This document shows positions 11,701 through 21,800 of a stretch of DNA of 33,795 nt, piece after piece. Both the position numbers and the translations under genes were made by a program. This DNA is from Hirudo medicinalis (taxonomy: Eukaryota; Annelida; Clitellata; Hirudinida; Hirudinidae): assembly GCA_011800805.1 (NCBI GenBank), contig MPNW01000932.1, positions 7,102 to 40,896 on the forward strand, given 5' to 3'. The first letter of the stretch is position 1. Every line of letters begins with the position of its first letter. The notes beneath the pieces were generated by a model. It was not told the origin of the DNA and searched no databases. It worked only from the letters and a program-made list of their open reading frames with translations.

Positions 11701-11906
11701 ATTCAAAGATTTCGTCAATTTTATCGCAGTCTAAATATCCAGACGCCAGAGAAAGATGTCACAGAATACTGACAAAGTGGCAGGAGAATGGGATTGACGA
11801 CGTCAGCGGAATGGCTGCATTGACATCCTTGGTGGCCATATTGAGGGATGTCAAATGCTATCAGCTCGCCGGTATTCATAATCTCTTCGACGTTATCGAC
11901 CATTGA
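4193..11906 (+). CDS. ZU5-ZU5-UPA protein with two C-terminal death domains
   Basis: Twelve exons with consistent phases: 4193-4260, 4354-4549, 5874-6011, 6898-7092, 7464-7755, 8203-8353, 9064-9196, 10062-10862, 10979-11227, 11328-11436, 11514-11629, 11730-11906; 874 aa. First ZU5-like block about residues 24-134 (GNIVSLKFHKGVV, then DPMQILLPFLHT). Second about 140-300 (FTFKEALLKKPLTFEL, ISITLPIHPP). UPA-like region about 300-550 (FVVLRYRPDTDDGD, AIRMVFNSHLR). Death domain 1 about 673-768 (WVQLAEQLNV; DILSKALHACGRKDLSRFL). Death domain 2 about 778-874 (YDWCLLCRRLGLSDDFI; CHRILTKWQENG). ZU5-ZU5-UPA-DD is the core of ankyrins and PIDD1, where it acts as a scaffold for death-domain complexes, but no ankyrin repeats or LRRs are present and the second death domain is extra. 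The domains were assigned by eye; UPA limits are soft. Donor 9197 (GTTGCT) and acceptor 6896 are weak. AATAAA at 12121. Confidence 0.8.
5056..5150. repeat. AAT/AAC microsatellite
   Basis: About 90 bp of AAT repeats with interspersed AAC units, in intron 2 of the ZU5/death-domain gene. Confidence 0.9.
5246..5280. repeat. CA dinucleotide microsatellite
   Basis: ACACAC repeat with two ACATAC interruptions, in intron 2 of the ZU5/death-domain gene. Confidence 0.9.
5706..5795. repeat. ATT/GTT/GGT microsatellite
   Basis: ATT repeats pass into GTT and then GGT units just upstream of exon 3 (5874) of the ZU5/death-domain gene. Confidence 0.85.
6155..6275 (+). mobile_element. tRNA-like SINE copy A (head part)
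   Basis: Contains a polymerase III B-box-like sequence (GTGTTCGAAACC, 6188-6199) and GGGAAGGAGCGCTACATAAATG near 6225-6246. Both are shared with the copy at 8541-8718. The matching tail, GACGCTATGCATACGGCGCTATATAAATGAAGTAC, is found only at 6486-6520, separated by a retrotransposon 3' end. The element may therefore be interrupted by that insertion. Confidence 0.6.
6281..6425 (+). mobile_element. 3' end of a non-LTR retrotransposon
   Basis: Reads PSLELFKRHLKTHLFRTQTRS then a stop (TAA 6344-6346), the typical last residues of non-LTR ORF2 proteins ('SLxxFKxxLKTHLFR'). It is followed by a short 3' UTR with GACGCTATGCAAATGGTGCATTATAAAT and a TTATTA microsatellite tail. That tail form is common in CR1/L2-like elements. 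Only the extreme 3' end is present, as expected for a 5'-truncated copy. Confidence 0.6.
6479..6525 (+). mobile_element. SINE/LINE shared tail fragment
   Basis: GACGCTATGCATACGGCGCTATATAAATG followed by AAGTAC, closely related to the tails at 8670-8718 and 32155-32196. It is probably the displaced 3' part of SINE copy A. Confidence 0.5.
7971..8020. repeat. ATT/AAT microsatellite
   Basis: TAATAATAATAT followed by an ATT run, in intron 5 of the ZU5/death-domain gene. Confidence 0.8.
8541..8718 (+). mobile_element. tRNA-like SINE copy B (most complete)
   Basis: Lies in intron 6 of the ZU5/death-domain gene. The head has GGCGGTAATGGCAACAGTCG and a B-box-like GTGTTCGAAACC (8581-8592), then CCGCAAGCGCCCTTTGGGAA and GGAGCGCTACATAAATGG. 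The second half ends in TATGGCGCTACAGAAATGAACTAC. It shares head and tail with copy A and its tail with copy D. GCGGTAA and TTACTGCCGC flanking the head could pair. It is inferred to be a polymerase III-derived SINE because of the B-box-like motif. Confidence 0.65.
9800..9935. repeat. GAT/GAC microsatellite
   Basis: About 130 bp of GATGACGAC-type repeats in intron 7 of the ZU5/death-domain gene. Apparent polyaspartate and polyhistidine frames are translations of the repeat. Confidence 0.9.
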
Positions 11907-12595
11907 CCGTTTGCGAAGGTAAGGAAGCCTAATAATGATTGCCTTCATCTTTTTAGACATCCTGGAGAAGGAATACGAACATTAGAGTCTGAAATATGCT
12001 GCCGGCGTGCTTTGGCCGTTTGTATCAACTACCCGACTCGACAGGCGAAACAATATAAACTCTGTAAACATTTTTTAATGTCGCTATTAAGGCTTTACTT
12101 ACAAGATTGGCGCTGATTATAATAAAATGTCGAGAGAAATTATTACCAGAACAAAAGTTTGTGACGAGATTTATTTGAAAAATGGATTCATTGCCTCAGA
12201 ACACAGAAAGATCTAAAATCTCCAACAACAAAAACTCAAAACAAGAAAGCTTCCTATCTCTCAATACCAAGATAAAACTCAAACACTTTCATGATTTCAC
12301 ATCGACAACTTTTGATAAATGCAGTTTGACATCTCATGATATTTGGACTGTAATTGCAAAGCTAATAAAGCCAAAAAACGGTTTATGCTAGCTTGCAAGG
12401 TGAGGCTTGGTTAAAGAAAAAGTAGTATCAATAATGTTTTAGCAATAACTAAGAAAATAACATTAAGGACATTGCAACTGAGTGGTGAAGCAACCACAAA
12501 TGATATCGAAAACCAGAGTAGGAAAGACACGTGTGGGTTATGTCAAAGTCAGATATAATACTCCTGATCTTGATGATATAATGTAGATCTAATCT
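11907..12595. other. 3' UTR and convergent intergenic region
   Basis: Separates the stop of the ZU5/death-domain gene from the minus-strand HDAC11 stop. It has an AATAAA on the plus strand at 12121-12126. The 69-codon open frame at 12182-12391 has no recognisable features. I see no other gene here. Confidence 0.6.
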
Positions 12596-15500
12596 CTAGC
12601 TGGCATTGCCAGAATCAACGTCTTCAAGGCTGTCAGAATTAGACAAACTCTGATATATCGTCTGCGGTTTGCTCCATCCGGTCCAGTTCATTAAGGAGCC
12701 CATGAATGTTTTGGACCTGTGGATTAGTCCCTTTACCTGGTACCCCGGTTCCGGGTGAAGATCTTCGGGATAGTGGCAATTTTTGTCGCCATCTTTCAAG
12801 ACGTCATCAGTGAGCCTCAAGTCGTTTGTTGAATACGAAGAGAATTTGTTGAGCTCCTTTGTAGAGGGGATTGAATCACCTGAAAGTTTTATTGTAATTT
12901 ACTGAATAAGTAATCAGGTTCTGAAAATCTTTAGCTTCTTAGAAAATATCCTAAACTTGGAATATAGAGCAGATTGGAAGGTAACAAGTTAGAATAAATT
13001 TAGTTTAATTTGTGGTTGTCTGCTCTCTGTCTGCTAATTTCGATTTTTGTTTGCTAAGTTTTCCTAAATATTTGAATGCTCTCTGGATAATGATTTTTGA
13101 CAGATGATGATAAGAATTTGGGGGGAGGGGGCATTTACAGCATTTAACTAAGTTTCGTAAACATTGAGCAGAACTTAAGTGACAAGTAACTTGGTTGCTA
13201 GAAAATGCTAAGAAAAAAACGGAGTCAGTTTGAAGTTCTTTGAATGTGATAAAGTGATATATATAAAAAATTAACTCACATTCTGCTTTCGTTTCTAGTT
13301 CTTCTGGCATCTCATCAGGTGACCTTGAGATGGTGATGAGTCCAAAATTGTGGAGGTTTTCAATCGACCTTGCAATAACGCAATGAGCTTTTCTGGAAAA
13401 TCCTCCACCGAGGAGCATGCAGACTGGGATGCCTCTTGAACGCATCTTCAGAAATATCAGTTGGTCTCGTTCAATGATGGCCTGCAACATGAAGACCTGA
13501 TGGTTTAGTCCTGCCATTGATTGACGGGTTTTTAAAGTTTATAAAATCTTGATAATGTTTTCAGTGTAATTAGCCCTGCGACATAATCAAAGAATTAGTC
13601 CTTTTAGTAGTTTCTTAGATGTCGTCGTGTCGTGTCATCATTGTGTTGCTTATTGATTAATTGATTAATTAATTAATTAATTGACAAGTGCAAATCTAAT
13701 GTCCATTTTACCTCCTCTGAGACGCTCATGCAGCCGGCAGCATCGCCCACGAGAATATCGGTGCCTGCCAAGTACAACACGAAGCCTGGGTTGAAACTTT
13801 GAAGGCTTTCTTCTAACTTCCTGAAAGTAATTATTCTAAAATTTGAATTGCCTTCACGATTGCTCAGGAATTTAAAATGCTTTAAAAAAAAATTTTCAAA
13901 TACATTTTTATGACATGAGATGTTTAGTGAATTTATGAATCGAAATTTAATTAAGAACCATTTCATAGAAATAATTATAACAACGAAAACGACATGGTGA
14001 GCTTACGTTCTTGTGGTGTCGAGATATTGCTGGCTAGAACATCCGTTCCCCAACTCTCCTCTGACTGATATGCCCCCTGGGGTTCGATATTTTAAGTAAT
14101 ACAATTACCACACAATATCATACTTATAAATAATTAATTTACTACAAAGATTCATAAATGGAATCGTGAATAAAAAGATCAGCTAAAAACAGATAACTGA
14201 TTTATCATTATCAATGACTCACGTCTGGCGAATCCGTCGAGCGGGTAGATGTCCCTGTTGTAAATGTCCAACACGTGGATTCTCCTGTCGTGCATGAAAC
14301 TTCTCTCCGGTCCATTGCACTGCAAATGGTTTCATAAAATTAATTATGTCTCAAGAATATGAATAATACTTAGAAAGATCAAGCTAATAAAGTGCTATAA
14401 TAACATTCGATAGTGCTGATAGCAATTCATATTTGTTATCACCTGTTGTGCTGACAAGTCGATAATCATCACTTTGTCGACCTTCTCCAGTAAGTAGGTC
14501 ACTGCCAAGGTCACATCCGAGTACGGACTGAAACCACCCGACCTCCGTGGGTAGCAGTGGCTGAATCCTCCTCCCAGATTGATCGACCAGCCACACTCGA
14601 GGGCAAGCTTGGCAGCCTGTAAAAACAATGAAAAAGATTAAAATAAGTTATGAAAATTCATTACTGCCTCAGTTCATCTTAATGTGATGAGTGAATTTCT
14701 CAATGAATCATAATTATTCTTCAGACATGATTAATGTGCTAATGTACTAGTATTGGCTTAAGTGGAACATTATAATAAAGAGGAGATGCTAACGAGAACG
14801 GATCCTCCTGCTTGAAACCTGAACGGTCTGAGGAGTTTGTTGTTTACGATGAACGACGGAAGGAGAGCGAGAGAAGGAATGTCGGAGAATCTTCCATTCT
14901 GCTTGGTGTCTTTTGTTTGCTAACGGGTGGAATTTAAATAATAATGACAGCAACAGTAACATTAATAATCCTAATTATCATCATAGGAGAGCAAGTTAAC
15001 TCAGAGGGTTGCATTTCTGCAAGTGATGGCAAAAGCAATCATAATGTGCCAATCCAGCATAGGGCCACGAGTTCCCTTGGGAAGGAGCACTACACAAGTG
15101 GTTGGCCCGACATCAACGGGCATCTGTACAAGTAAGTCTCGAGGAATAGATGGAATGATTTACTAATTACTAATATAACCTTAAAGTATGAGTCGAAACA
15201 CTAACATAATGAACAGAATCTTAAACACAAATAAATAAATAAATAATGAATTTTAATTAAATTTAATTCAAGTGTTAACACTCACGCTGTACAGGCCTTC
15301 GACGACATGCATGAGCTGAAAATGTAAACAAAATTACATCACCAAAATGTTCCAGGCAATGTGAGTGTGTTGCCTGATTAAATCACAGATTGCACGACAG
15401 TATAGCCAACGACACATACATTGATGTTTTCGAGGAAATGTTTTGCGTGGACGATCGACAGGTGTTCGCAAGTTGCTTCATTCGGTTTCGTGACATCCCC

Positions 15501-16414
15501 GTCCGTCAAGAGACCCGACTCTGTGTTATTAACAATTCTAATTAAATAATTTATTCGTTTTGAAGTGATGCAAACTTAACTTTTTGATTCATTATCATAA
15601 AATATAGTATCAATGGTTCATGGTTCTGAATAAATGGGTTAATTAGGTAATGCTAGAGTGATTAAGGTGTCAACACCAACAAACATTCCTAGGGCCAGTG
15701 CCAGATTTAAGCACGGTCGGGATGTGCCACTGCACAGGGCCCCCAATCAAAGAAACTTTTTTTTGCTTATCTATGAGGAGGCAACGGGACTGGCGCAGAG
15801 GCTTCTGAGCCTCCACCTGGGTAAATCCGGTGCTACTTAGGGGCCTCCTCAAATTGTTGAATAGATAATAAAAAGTCAGGCTAATTGACAAATGCACGTG
15901 ATGAGAACAGCAGAGTAAATGGCTAAAAGTCCACATATTTATGAATGTAAGTCAAAGTTCAATAAACAATCAATTGGATGAAGCCTTGAACAATATCTGC
16001 ATAAATTAAGTCAACACAAAAGTGCTCTACTACTCCTAACCTTTTAATAACCTTAGAGCATTGCCTCCTTTGCAGGTGTCAAGTGGATACCACCTCTCAA
16101 TTCCAGCAAAACTAATCTCGTAATCATTGGAAAATACTATTGGGTTTTGATTAGGTTTCAATTTGACATTTAGTAAATCACTGAGTCTGGAATTTAAAAA
16201 CGTTTAAGACCATTAACAATTGAAAATGTAGAAAGAACATTTACAGAGATAAAAGCATCGCTTTATTGCAAATCCATAAATGACATAAATGTATAAATTC
16301 ATTTTTAGTTTATCACATCTCCCAAATTAAATACCTAGGATCTGATGAAAAAAAAACAATAGATAAAAAAAAGTTGCCCAACCTAGACTCAACAGTATCA
16401 TTGGAAATGGCCAT
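12596..16414 (-). CDS. HDAC11: HDAC11-like protein (class IV HDAC), predicted catalytically dead
   Basis: Eleven exons, 5' to 3' on the minus strand: 16414-16383, 16186-16041, 15520-15420, 15315-15286, 14898-14794, 14616-14443, 14319-14223, 14076-14007, 13820-13712, 13481-13280, 12879-12596; 449 aa, all phases fit. The class IV fold is followed end to end: NPIVFSNDYEISF, LPSFIVNNKLLRPFR, GWSINLGGGFSHC, VLDIYNRDIYP, LYLAGTDILVGD. Human HDAC11 is a zinc-dependent deacylase with an active-site His pair, Asp/His/Asp zinc ligands and a Tyr. Here the His pair FHHC is FSHC (Ser157, His158), DLDAH is DLSAQ (Ser193, Gln195), the AGTD Asp is kept (Asp273) and the GGY Tyr is Phe316. A tail of about 95 residues extends past the usual 347-aa end. 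The frame is intact, so this is more likely a pseudoenzyme or binding protein than a pseudogene. It is convergent with the death-domain gene and divergent from PCTP. Confidence 0.92.
15026..15104 (+). mobile_element. SINE copy C (degenerate)
   Basis: GATGGCAAAAGCAATCATAA and then CGAGTTCCCTTGGGAAGGAG followed by CACTACACAAGTGGTT. It aligns loosely with the head and first GCGCTACATAAATGG block of copy B. It lies in the HDAC11 intron between the exons at 15315-15286 and 14898-14794. Confidence 0.4.
15685..15850. mobile_element. Possible DNA-transposon (hAT-like) remnant
   Basis: CCTAGGGCCAGTGCCAGATT, then CACTGCACAGGGCCCCCAAT. The far side has GGTGCTACTTAGGGGCCTCC. The GGGCC-rich ends resemble hAT-type termini known to me from other genomes. 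No clean terminal inverted repeats or 8-bp target duplication could be fixed. It lies in an HDAC11 intron. Confidence 0.25.
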
Positions 16415-16703
16415 TAAAATATCAAATCAATATGAAGGTTATTAACAGTTTAACACATCCTAGCCCATGAACATTCATTTAAGCGGCCCATCAGCAGCGA
16501 AGATGCTTTATGCTTGTTTATTATCTAAATGTAAATTTTGCTGCAACACAATTTTAAATTATATTATTTCTTCATTTATTTTTGCTTATGAAAAGTCTAT
16601 TTGTAGTTTTTTAAAATAGACAAATAATCGTCCTCCATATTTAGAACCGCAGACGTCGTCATTAATTTGAATCGAACATTGTAACGAAACACAAACTTTT
16701 AAA
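16415..16703. promoter_or_regulatory. Divergent intergenic region HDAC11/PCTP
   Basis: The start codons of HDAC11 (minus, 16414) and the PCTP-like gene (plus, 16704) are only 289 bp apart, so both promoters and 5' UTRs must fit here. The stretch is AT-rich with no TATA box or CpG cluster I can assign. Confidence 0.55.
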
Positions 16704-18495
16704 ATGTTTCGGGACGAAGAATTTGCTGATGCATGTCTAGAAATAAACACACCAGTTTTAGACAAATGGGATTTTTTCACCGAATCTTACAATAAAGAGA
16801 TCAAAGTGTTCAAGAAAATGGGAGTCGTAAGCCCCAGATTGCCAACATCCATAATATTTTTGCGTTGTCTTTATAATATCATCTGATTCTCCATTGTGGA
16901 TACTGTGCTGTCATTAGAGATAATGCTTGACTTAAAATTCTTCTGCATGAATTGTGATACTGTTTGTTTTTTAAATTCTATTCTTGTGTCTTGTCTAGTT
17001 TGAACTTTGACAATAATTAGTCTGCCTTTCGCCGTAATTTGCTTTTTTTTTTAAAATTCACTTCTTTTAAAAATGCCTCGAAACAAAATATCAGTAAATT
17101 AACTTTGCTCTGGAAAATTAGTACTTATTTCTTCAAATAATGGCCCTCGGCTGATCAAATAAGTGAATTATTCATATTCCACTTAAATCTTATAAAATCT
17201 TCCTGAGGGCGTCTTTTTTGAGAGCTTTGAAAGTTATGGCGATTCGTATTAGAAGTTATTTGATTCCCTGTAAATTTAGTCAATAACTTAATAATAACGA
17301 TAAAGTTAAGGCTCCACTTAAACCTTATTAAGATGAAATATATTTTCTGAATCGAATTTAGCAAGAAAATAATGCTCACTCTTACAAAATATTCGGTACG
17401 ATCGATGCTCCTCCTAACGTTTGTGCTGAGGCAGTTTTGGATCTTGACTACAGGAAAAGATGGGATCCCTATTTAAAAGGTGAACTGATATGAACGTTTC
17501 GAACAATCGATTATAATTAATAGTTCCAAAATTACTTTGCTGAATCAATTTCGTTTATAATTGACAGAAGTCAACATCATTGTCTCAAACAACTTTAAAG
17601 CCATTTACTGGCTGACAACCTTGCCCTTTCCAGTGTCGAACAGAGACGTGAGCTTAATATTTCTTGTGCAAAGAAAATGCGATCGAAAATGTGATTAACC
17701 ATGAGGTTGGAGTAGCAGAACATTGAAATAATGCATGAAATATGTTCAAAGCCTAGAATTAGACAATTAGTGGTACGAATTACAAATCATGAATGATATT
17801 TGAAAATGTCGTTTTCATATTTATTGTAATAGTTATCGTTACTGATACATAACATATTGTCAGATGGTGTACATGCAGGAGATGAGAGAATTGGTTTACA
17901 ACAACAAGCACTATTGGGTGGTTCTGTCAAAAGTCGACGAAGACCTAAACCGACTGGTGGCCCCAAAGAGAGGGGTGGTCCGGATTCCGGCCAGCTACCA
18001 GACGATTGCTCTAACTTCTGATGGTGGGAACGGAAGCAGAGGTAGTTAATAATTGTTGCATAAGAAATAGAATTGCGAATTACCTTTCGAAGAGAATGAA
18101 TTTTCTATTTTGGGAATCGAGAAATTAATGCCGAATTGAGGCGATTTAAGATTCATTCACTTAAAAGATTCAGCAGTTATTCAATCAAATTAATGTATGA
18201 CCCCCTTCTCAGTTTTCTCTCTCTACAACGAAAGTCCTGGCACCAAAATTCCATCGTGGTTCATTAATTGGGCAGCCAAGGTTATATTTAATTATAGCGC
18301 AGTTCTTAAACCGATCATTTTATGCAAAACTTACTCAAAAATCTATGTCTACAGAAAGGAGTGCCTGCATTTTTGGACAAGATGTGCATGGCGTGTCAGA
18401 ATTACGCCAGAATTCGCAAAAAAGAAGCTCGGAGGATGAGAAGCAACATTAAAGATACCCAATGCGGAGATACGAATATATGGAATAACACTTGA
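16704..18495 (+). CDS. PCTP: START-domain phosphatidylcholine transfer protein-like
   Basis: Six exons: 16704-16826, 17362-17479, 17568-17647, 17864-18041, 18213-18280, 18355-18495; 235 aa, phases consistent. It is a single START domain spanning nearly the whole protein. Family landmarks are DYRKRWDPYLKEV (about 74-86), YWLTTLPFPVSNRD (about 95-107), IALTSDGGNGS (about 155-165) and KIPSWFINWAAKKGVP (about 176-191), then MCMACQNYA near the C-terminus. PCTP (STARD2) is a cytosolic carrier that binds one phosphatidylcholine in the START cavity. The RKxWD and IPSWxINWAAKxGVP motifs favour PCTP over STARD7 or STARD10. The tail is about 20 residues longer than the vertebrate protein, basic then hydrophilic. 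The start ATG is the first in frame and gives the usual N-terminus. It is divergent from HDAC11 and 368 bp upstream of MLH1 on the same strand. Confidence 0.9.
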
Positions 18496-18863
18496 TGAAT
18501 TATTCCGACATCGTATTTATTAAGTCCAGTATTAATTTCATCGATTTCGACGATACATAAAATTGCATTCGTCCCGATTAAGTCTCTTGGCAGATAAAAT
18601 ATTTTTATGGATTATTTTTAAACGGTTGAGGTGTGATTTTTCGAAAAACTGTTTTTGCAAAGACATTGCTTCGCTTGGCTGCGCGAAATTGAAAGTTGCT
18701 TGTTTTGGTTCCATAAAATCCCGGGACACGGTTTATTTACCAATTACTGGTTCGGAAAGTTAATTAATATTAAATTCACGGATGCTGTCTTAAAAGCATC
18801 GGATTCGAATTAATTATTTTGTAGAATAATTTTCTTTTGACACCGAAACTCCAGCCATCTGAA
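18496..18863. other. Short intergenic region PCTP to MLH1
   Basis: 368 bp between the PCTP stop and the MLH1 start. It must hold the PCTP 3' UTR and the MLH1 promoter. No canonical AATAAA or core promoter motif is evident. Open frames on both strands here look non-coding. Confidence 0.5.
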
Positions 18864-21800
18864 ATGGAAGGACCTGTAAGATCAATAAATAGATTAAGCG
18901 AAGATGTTGTCAACAAAATAGCAGCAGGGGAGGTTGTACAAAGACCAGCCAATGCAATAAAAGAGATGCTTGAAAATAGGTAGAAGTGCATTAAACAAAA
19001 CCATGAGATTTTTATTATGTATACTATAAATGGTTATAATTACCTTTATCCTTTACAATTTTGGACTTATGTGCTCATTAAGCATATAAATAGTTTTCCT
19101 AAAAAAAGCTTTAGTATATTTCCAGACTGAATGGAAAGTAACTCGTCATTTCAGTCTAGATGCAAAATCCACAAACATTTCAATCACACTGAAAGAAGGA
19201 GGTCTGAAATTTCTCCAAATTCAAGATAATGGCTGTGGAATAAAAGTAATTCAGATTTTTAACAATTTAGAGATGCTGTAGCAATTTAACATAAAGAATT
19301 TTCTCAGATCATCTTTTGGAAAACATTTAAAATAATTATTAATACAACTGACAATATTAACGTTATCATTTGTTAATATTTTCTTTATTATTATTTACTT
19401 ATTTGTTTACATGTTCCAACAGAAAGCAGACATGGATATCGTCTGCCACAGATTCACGACAAGCAAGCTGACAAAGTTCGAGGACCTCAGCAGCATTTCA
19501 ACCTACGGTTTCCGTGGTGAAGCACTCGCGAGCATCAGCCACGTGGCGCACGTCAGCATCACTTCCAGGACTTCTGACTCCATCTGTGCCTACAAGTGAG
19601 CGTCAGGATGGACGGTGGATGGAAGAATGGATGGATGGATGGAAGTGATGATGGGCGTGATGTTAAATTCTTTCGACATTTCTGATCAAATTTATTTTTA
19701 ATCATTATTATTATTATAATATTATTAAAAGTTGCCACTAAACATTTTTATGTATCTTGATTTTAAATATTGCTGCGATAATTTATGCTAATTTATTCGC
19801 TCAGGGGTTGCTATTCGGACGGCAGACTCAAAGACGGAATCAAGTCCTGTGCTGGAAACATCGGCACACAAATAACTGTAGGTCATTATAATAATTTATG
19901 CGCTCATAATATTTTGACCATCAATCGTTTCACTATGCTTATAAGATTGAGTAGGCTTTCACTTGTATAAATTATAATTTTTTATTCCAAGAGTGGCTAG
20001 TATTATCATAATTTATGTTAATTGGCAAAGGTCGAAGACCTCTTTTACAACATGCCCTTGAGGAGGCATGCCCTGAAAAGCCCATCGGAGGAGCACCAGA
20101 AAATTGTTGATGTTGTCACTAAGTGAGCCATGATGGTGATGATGGTGGTGATGATGATGATGCTGATTGTGATGGTGGTAGTGGTGATGATGGTTATGAT
20201 TATTTAGTTAGACAGCTAGTTCTTTTGGTAATGTAATTAATTCAATATTGCAATTTGCATTGTTATTGTTGTTGTTGATCTTGTAATTGGCAGCAATTGG
20301 ATGAGCTAATGTTGACGTGTTGCAGATACGCGATCCACAATGCCAAAGTGGGCTTCCTGGTCAGGAAGGTAGTATGATCTCAATCTGATTCAATTTGACC
20401 TCGTTTAGGGACCATTTCCTTAAGATGGATGCTCGTTAATTCAAATTAAAATATCTTGGAATATTGCATCTTACGTCGTCTGAGATTTCTCCTCACTAAG
20501 TACATCACATCTGAAATCCTTCAATGACATCCAATAATCCAATAATAACTTGTAACAATCCAATGAATATAATTTTTTAATTGTCGTACTTCAGCAAAGC
20601 GAAACGGGAGTGGACGTGAGGACTCCGTCAAATTCGACAAAGGAGGACAACATAAGGATCCTCTACGGTCCTTCCATTGCCAGGTCTTAATGTTATCTTG
20701 TATTACAGTGCAATGTAAGAAGGATGATGATGTTGATGTTGATTAACTGTTTAAAAAGATTGATGACTTGAATGTCATGTCATGACGAGCCACATTGCAG
20801 CGCCGAAGTGTGGACAAATGTCTAAAAAAGAAATCCTTTTTATTAAACTATTAATATTTTAATGTTTCAATTGCACGTCACTAAATTTTACCGAACTCAA
20901 TGATTCCGTTATTATTAATGATGATGATATGCTATCATTGCATTATTGCATTACGATCATCATGATATTATATTGCCATTGTTACTATATTAAGATCGTC
21001 TACCATCAAGGTGATATTATATCATCACAGTACATTGCGATCATCATCTGTTGACTTCCAGGGAGCTGCTGAGGTTTGAACACGAGGACAGGAGGCTCAG
21101 CTTCAAAGTGGAGTCCCTCGTCACAAACGCCAACTGCTCGTCCAAGAAGAGAGTCTTCGTGCTCTTCATCAACGGTGGAGATGAGCTTTTAAGCATGCTA
21201 AACAAATGAAAATGTATCTTGAATTTATTTTCAAATACATAATTAAAATTAAACCAAGCCATTAATAGTAGTAATAATAATAAATTTATAATGCAATAAA
21301 CCCAGCCAGAAGAATGATTTTAGTTTGTAAGTTTTTAGTTTATTGATAATGGCTGGGTATTAACATGACATGGAACGGTTCACATTGAATATTCATGTTC
21401 ATCGTCATCATCATCGCTTCCATCATTATCATAATTAATTAATTTATTGTCATCAGTCGAGTGTTGATGATCTTCTTCGACAGATCGTCTGGTCGAATCG
21501 ACCGACCTCAGGAAGATCATTGAAAATGCATACACAGCATATCTGCCTAAAAGTGCTTACCCATTCGTTTACATCAGGTTGGATTTTGATGATGATGATG
21601 TTGATGATGATGACATAACATGGTTTGTTACTTTAGTTAAAGTCACACTACCAATGATGATAATGGCGATGATGATGGTGATTATTATTATGATGGTGAT
21701 GATGGTTATGGTTGTGGCTGCTTCATTGTTTCATGACCAATCGAAGTGCCAATCAGTGTGTTAACTCCACCCACTCACAGCCTCCACATAGATCCTCACA

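Noticed and set aside
14944..15135. 63-codon plus-strand frame in an HDAC11 intron
   Set aside because: It overlaps a SINE fragment and has no recognisable protein features.
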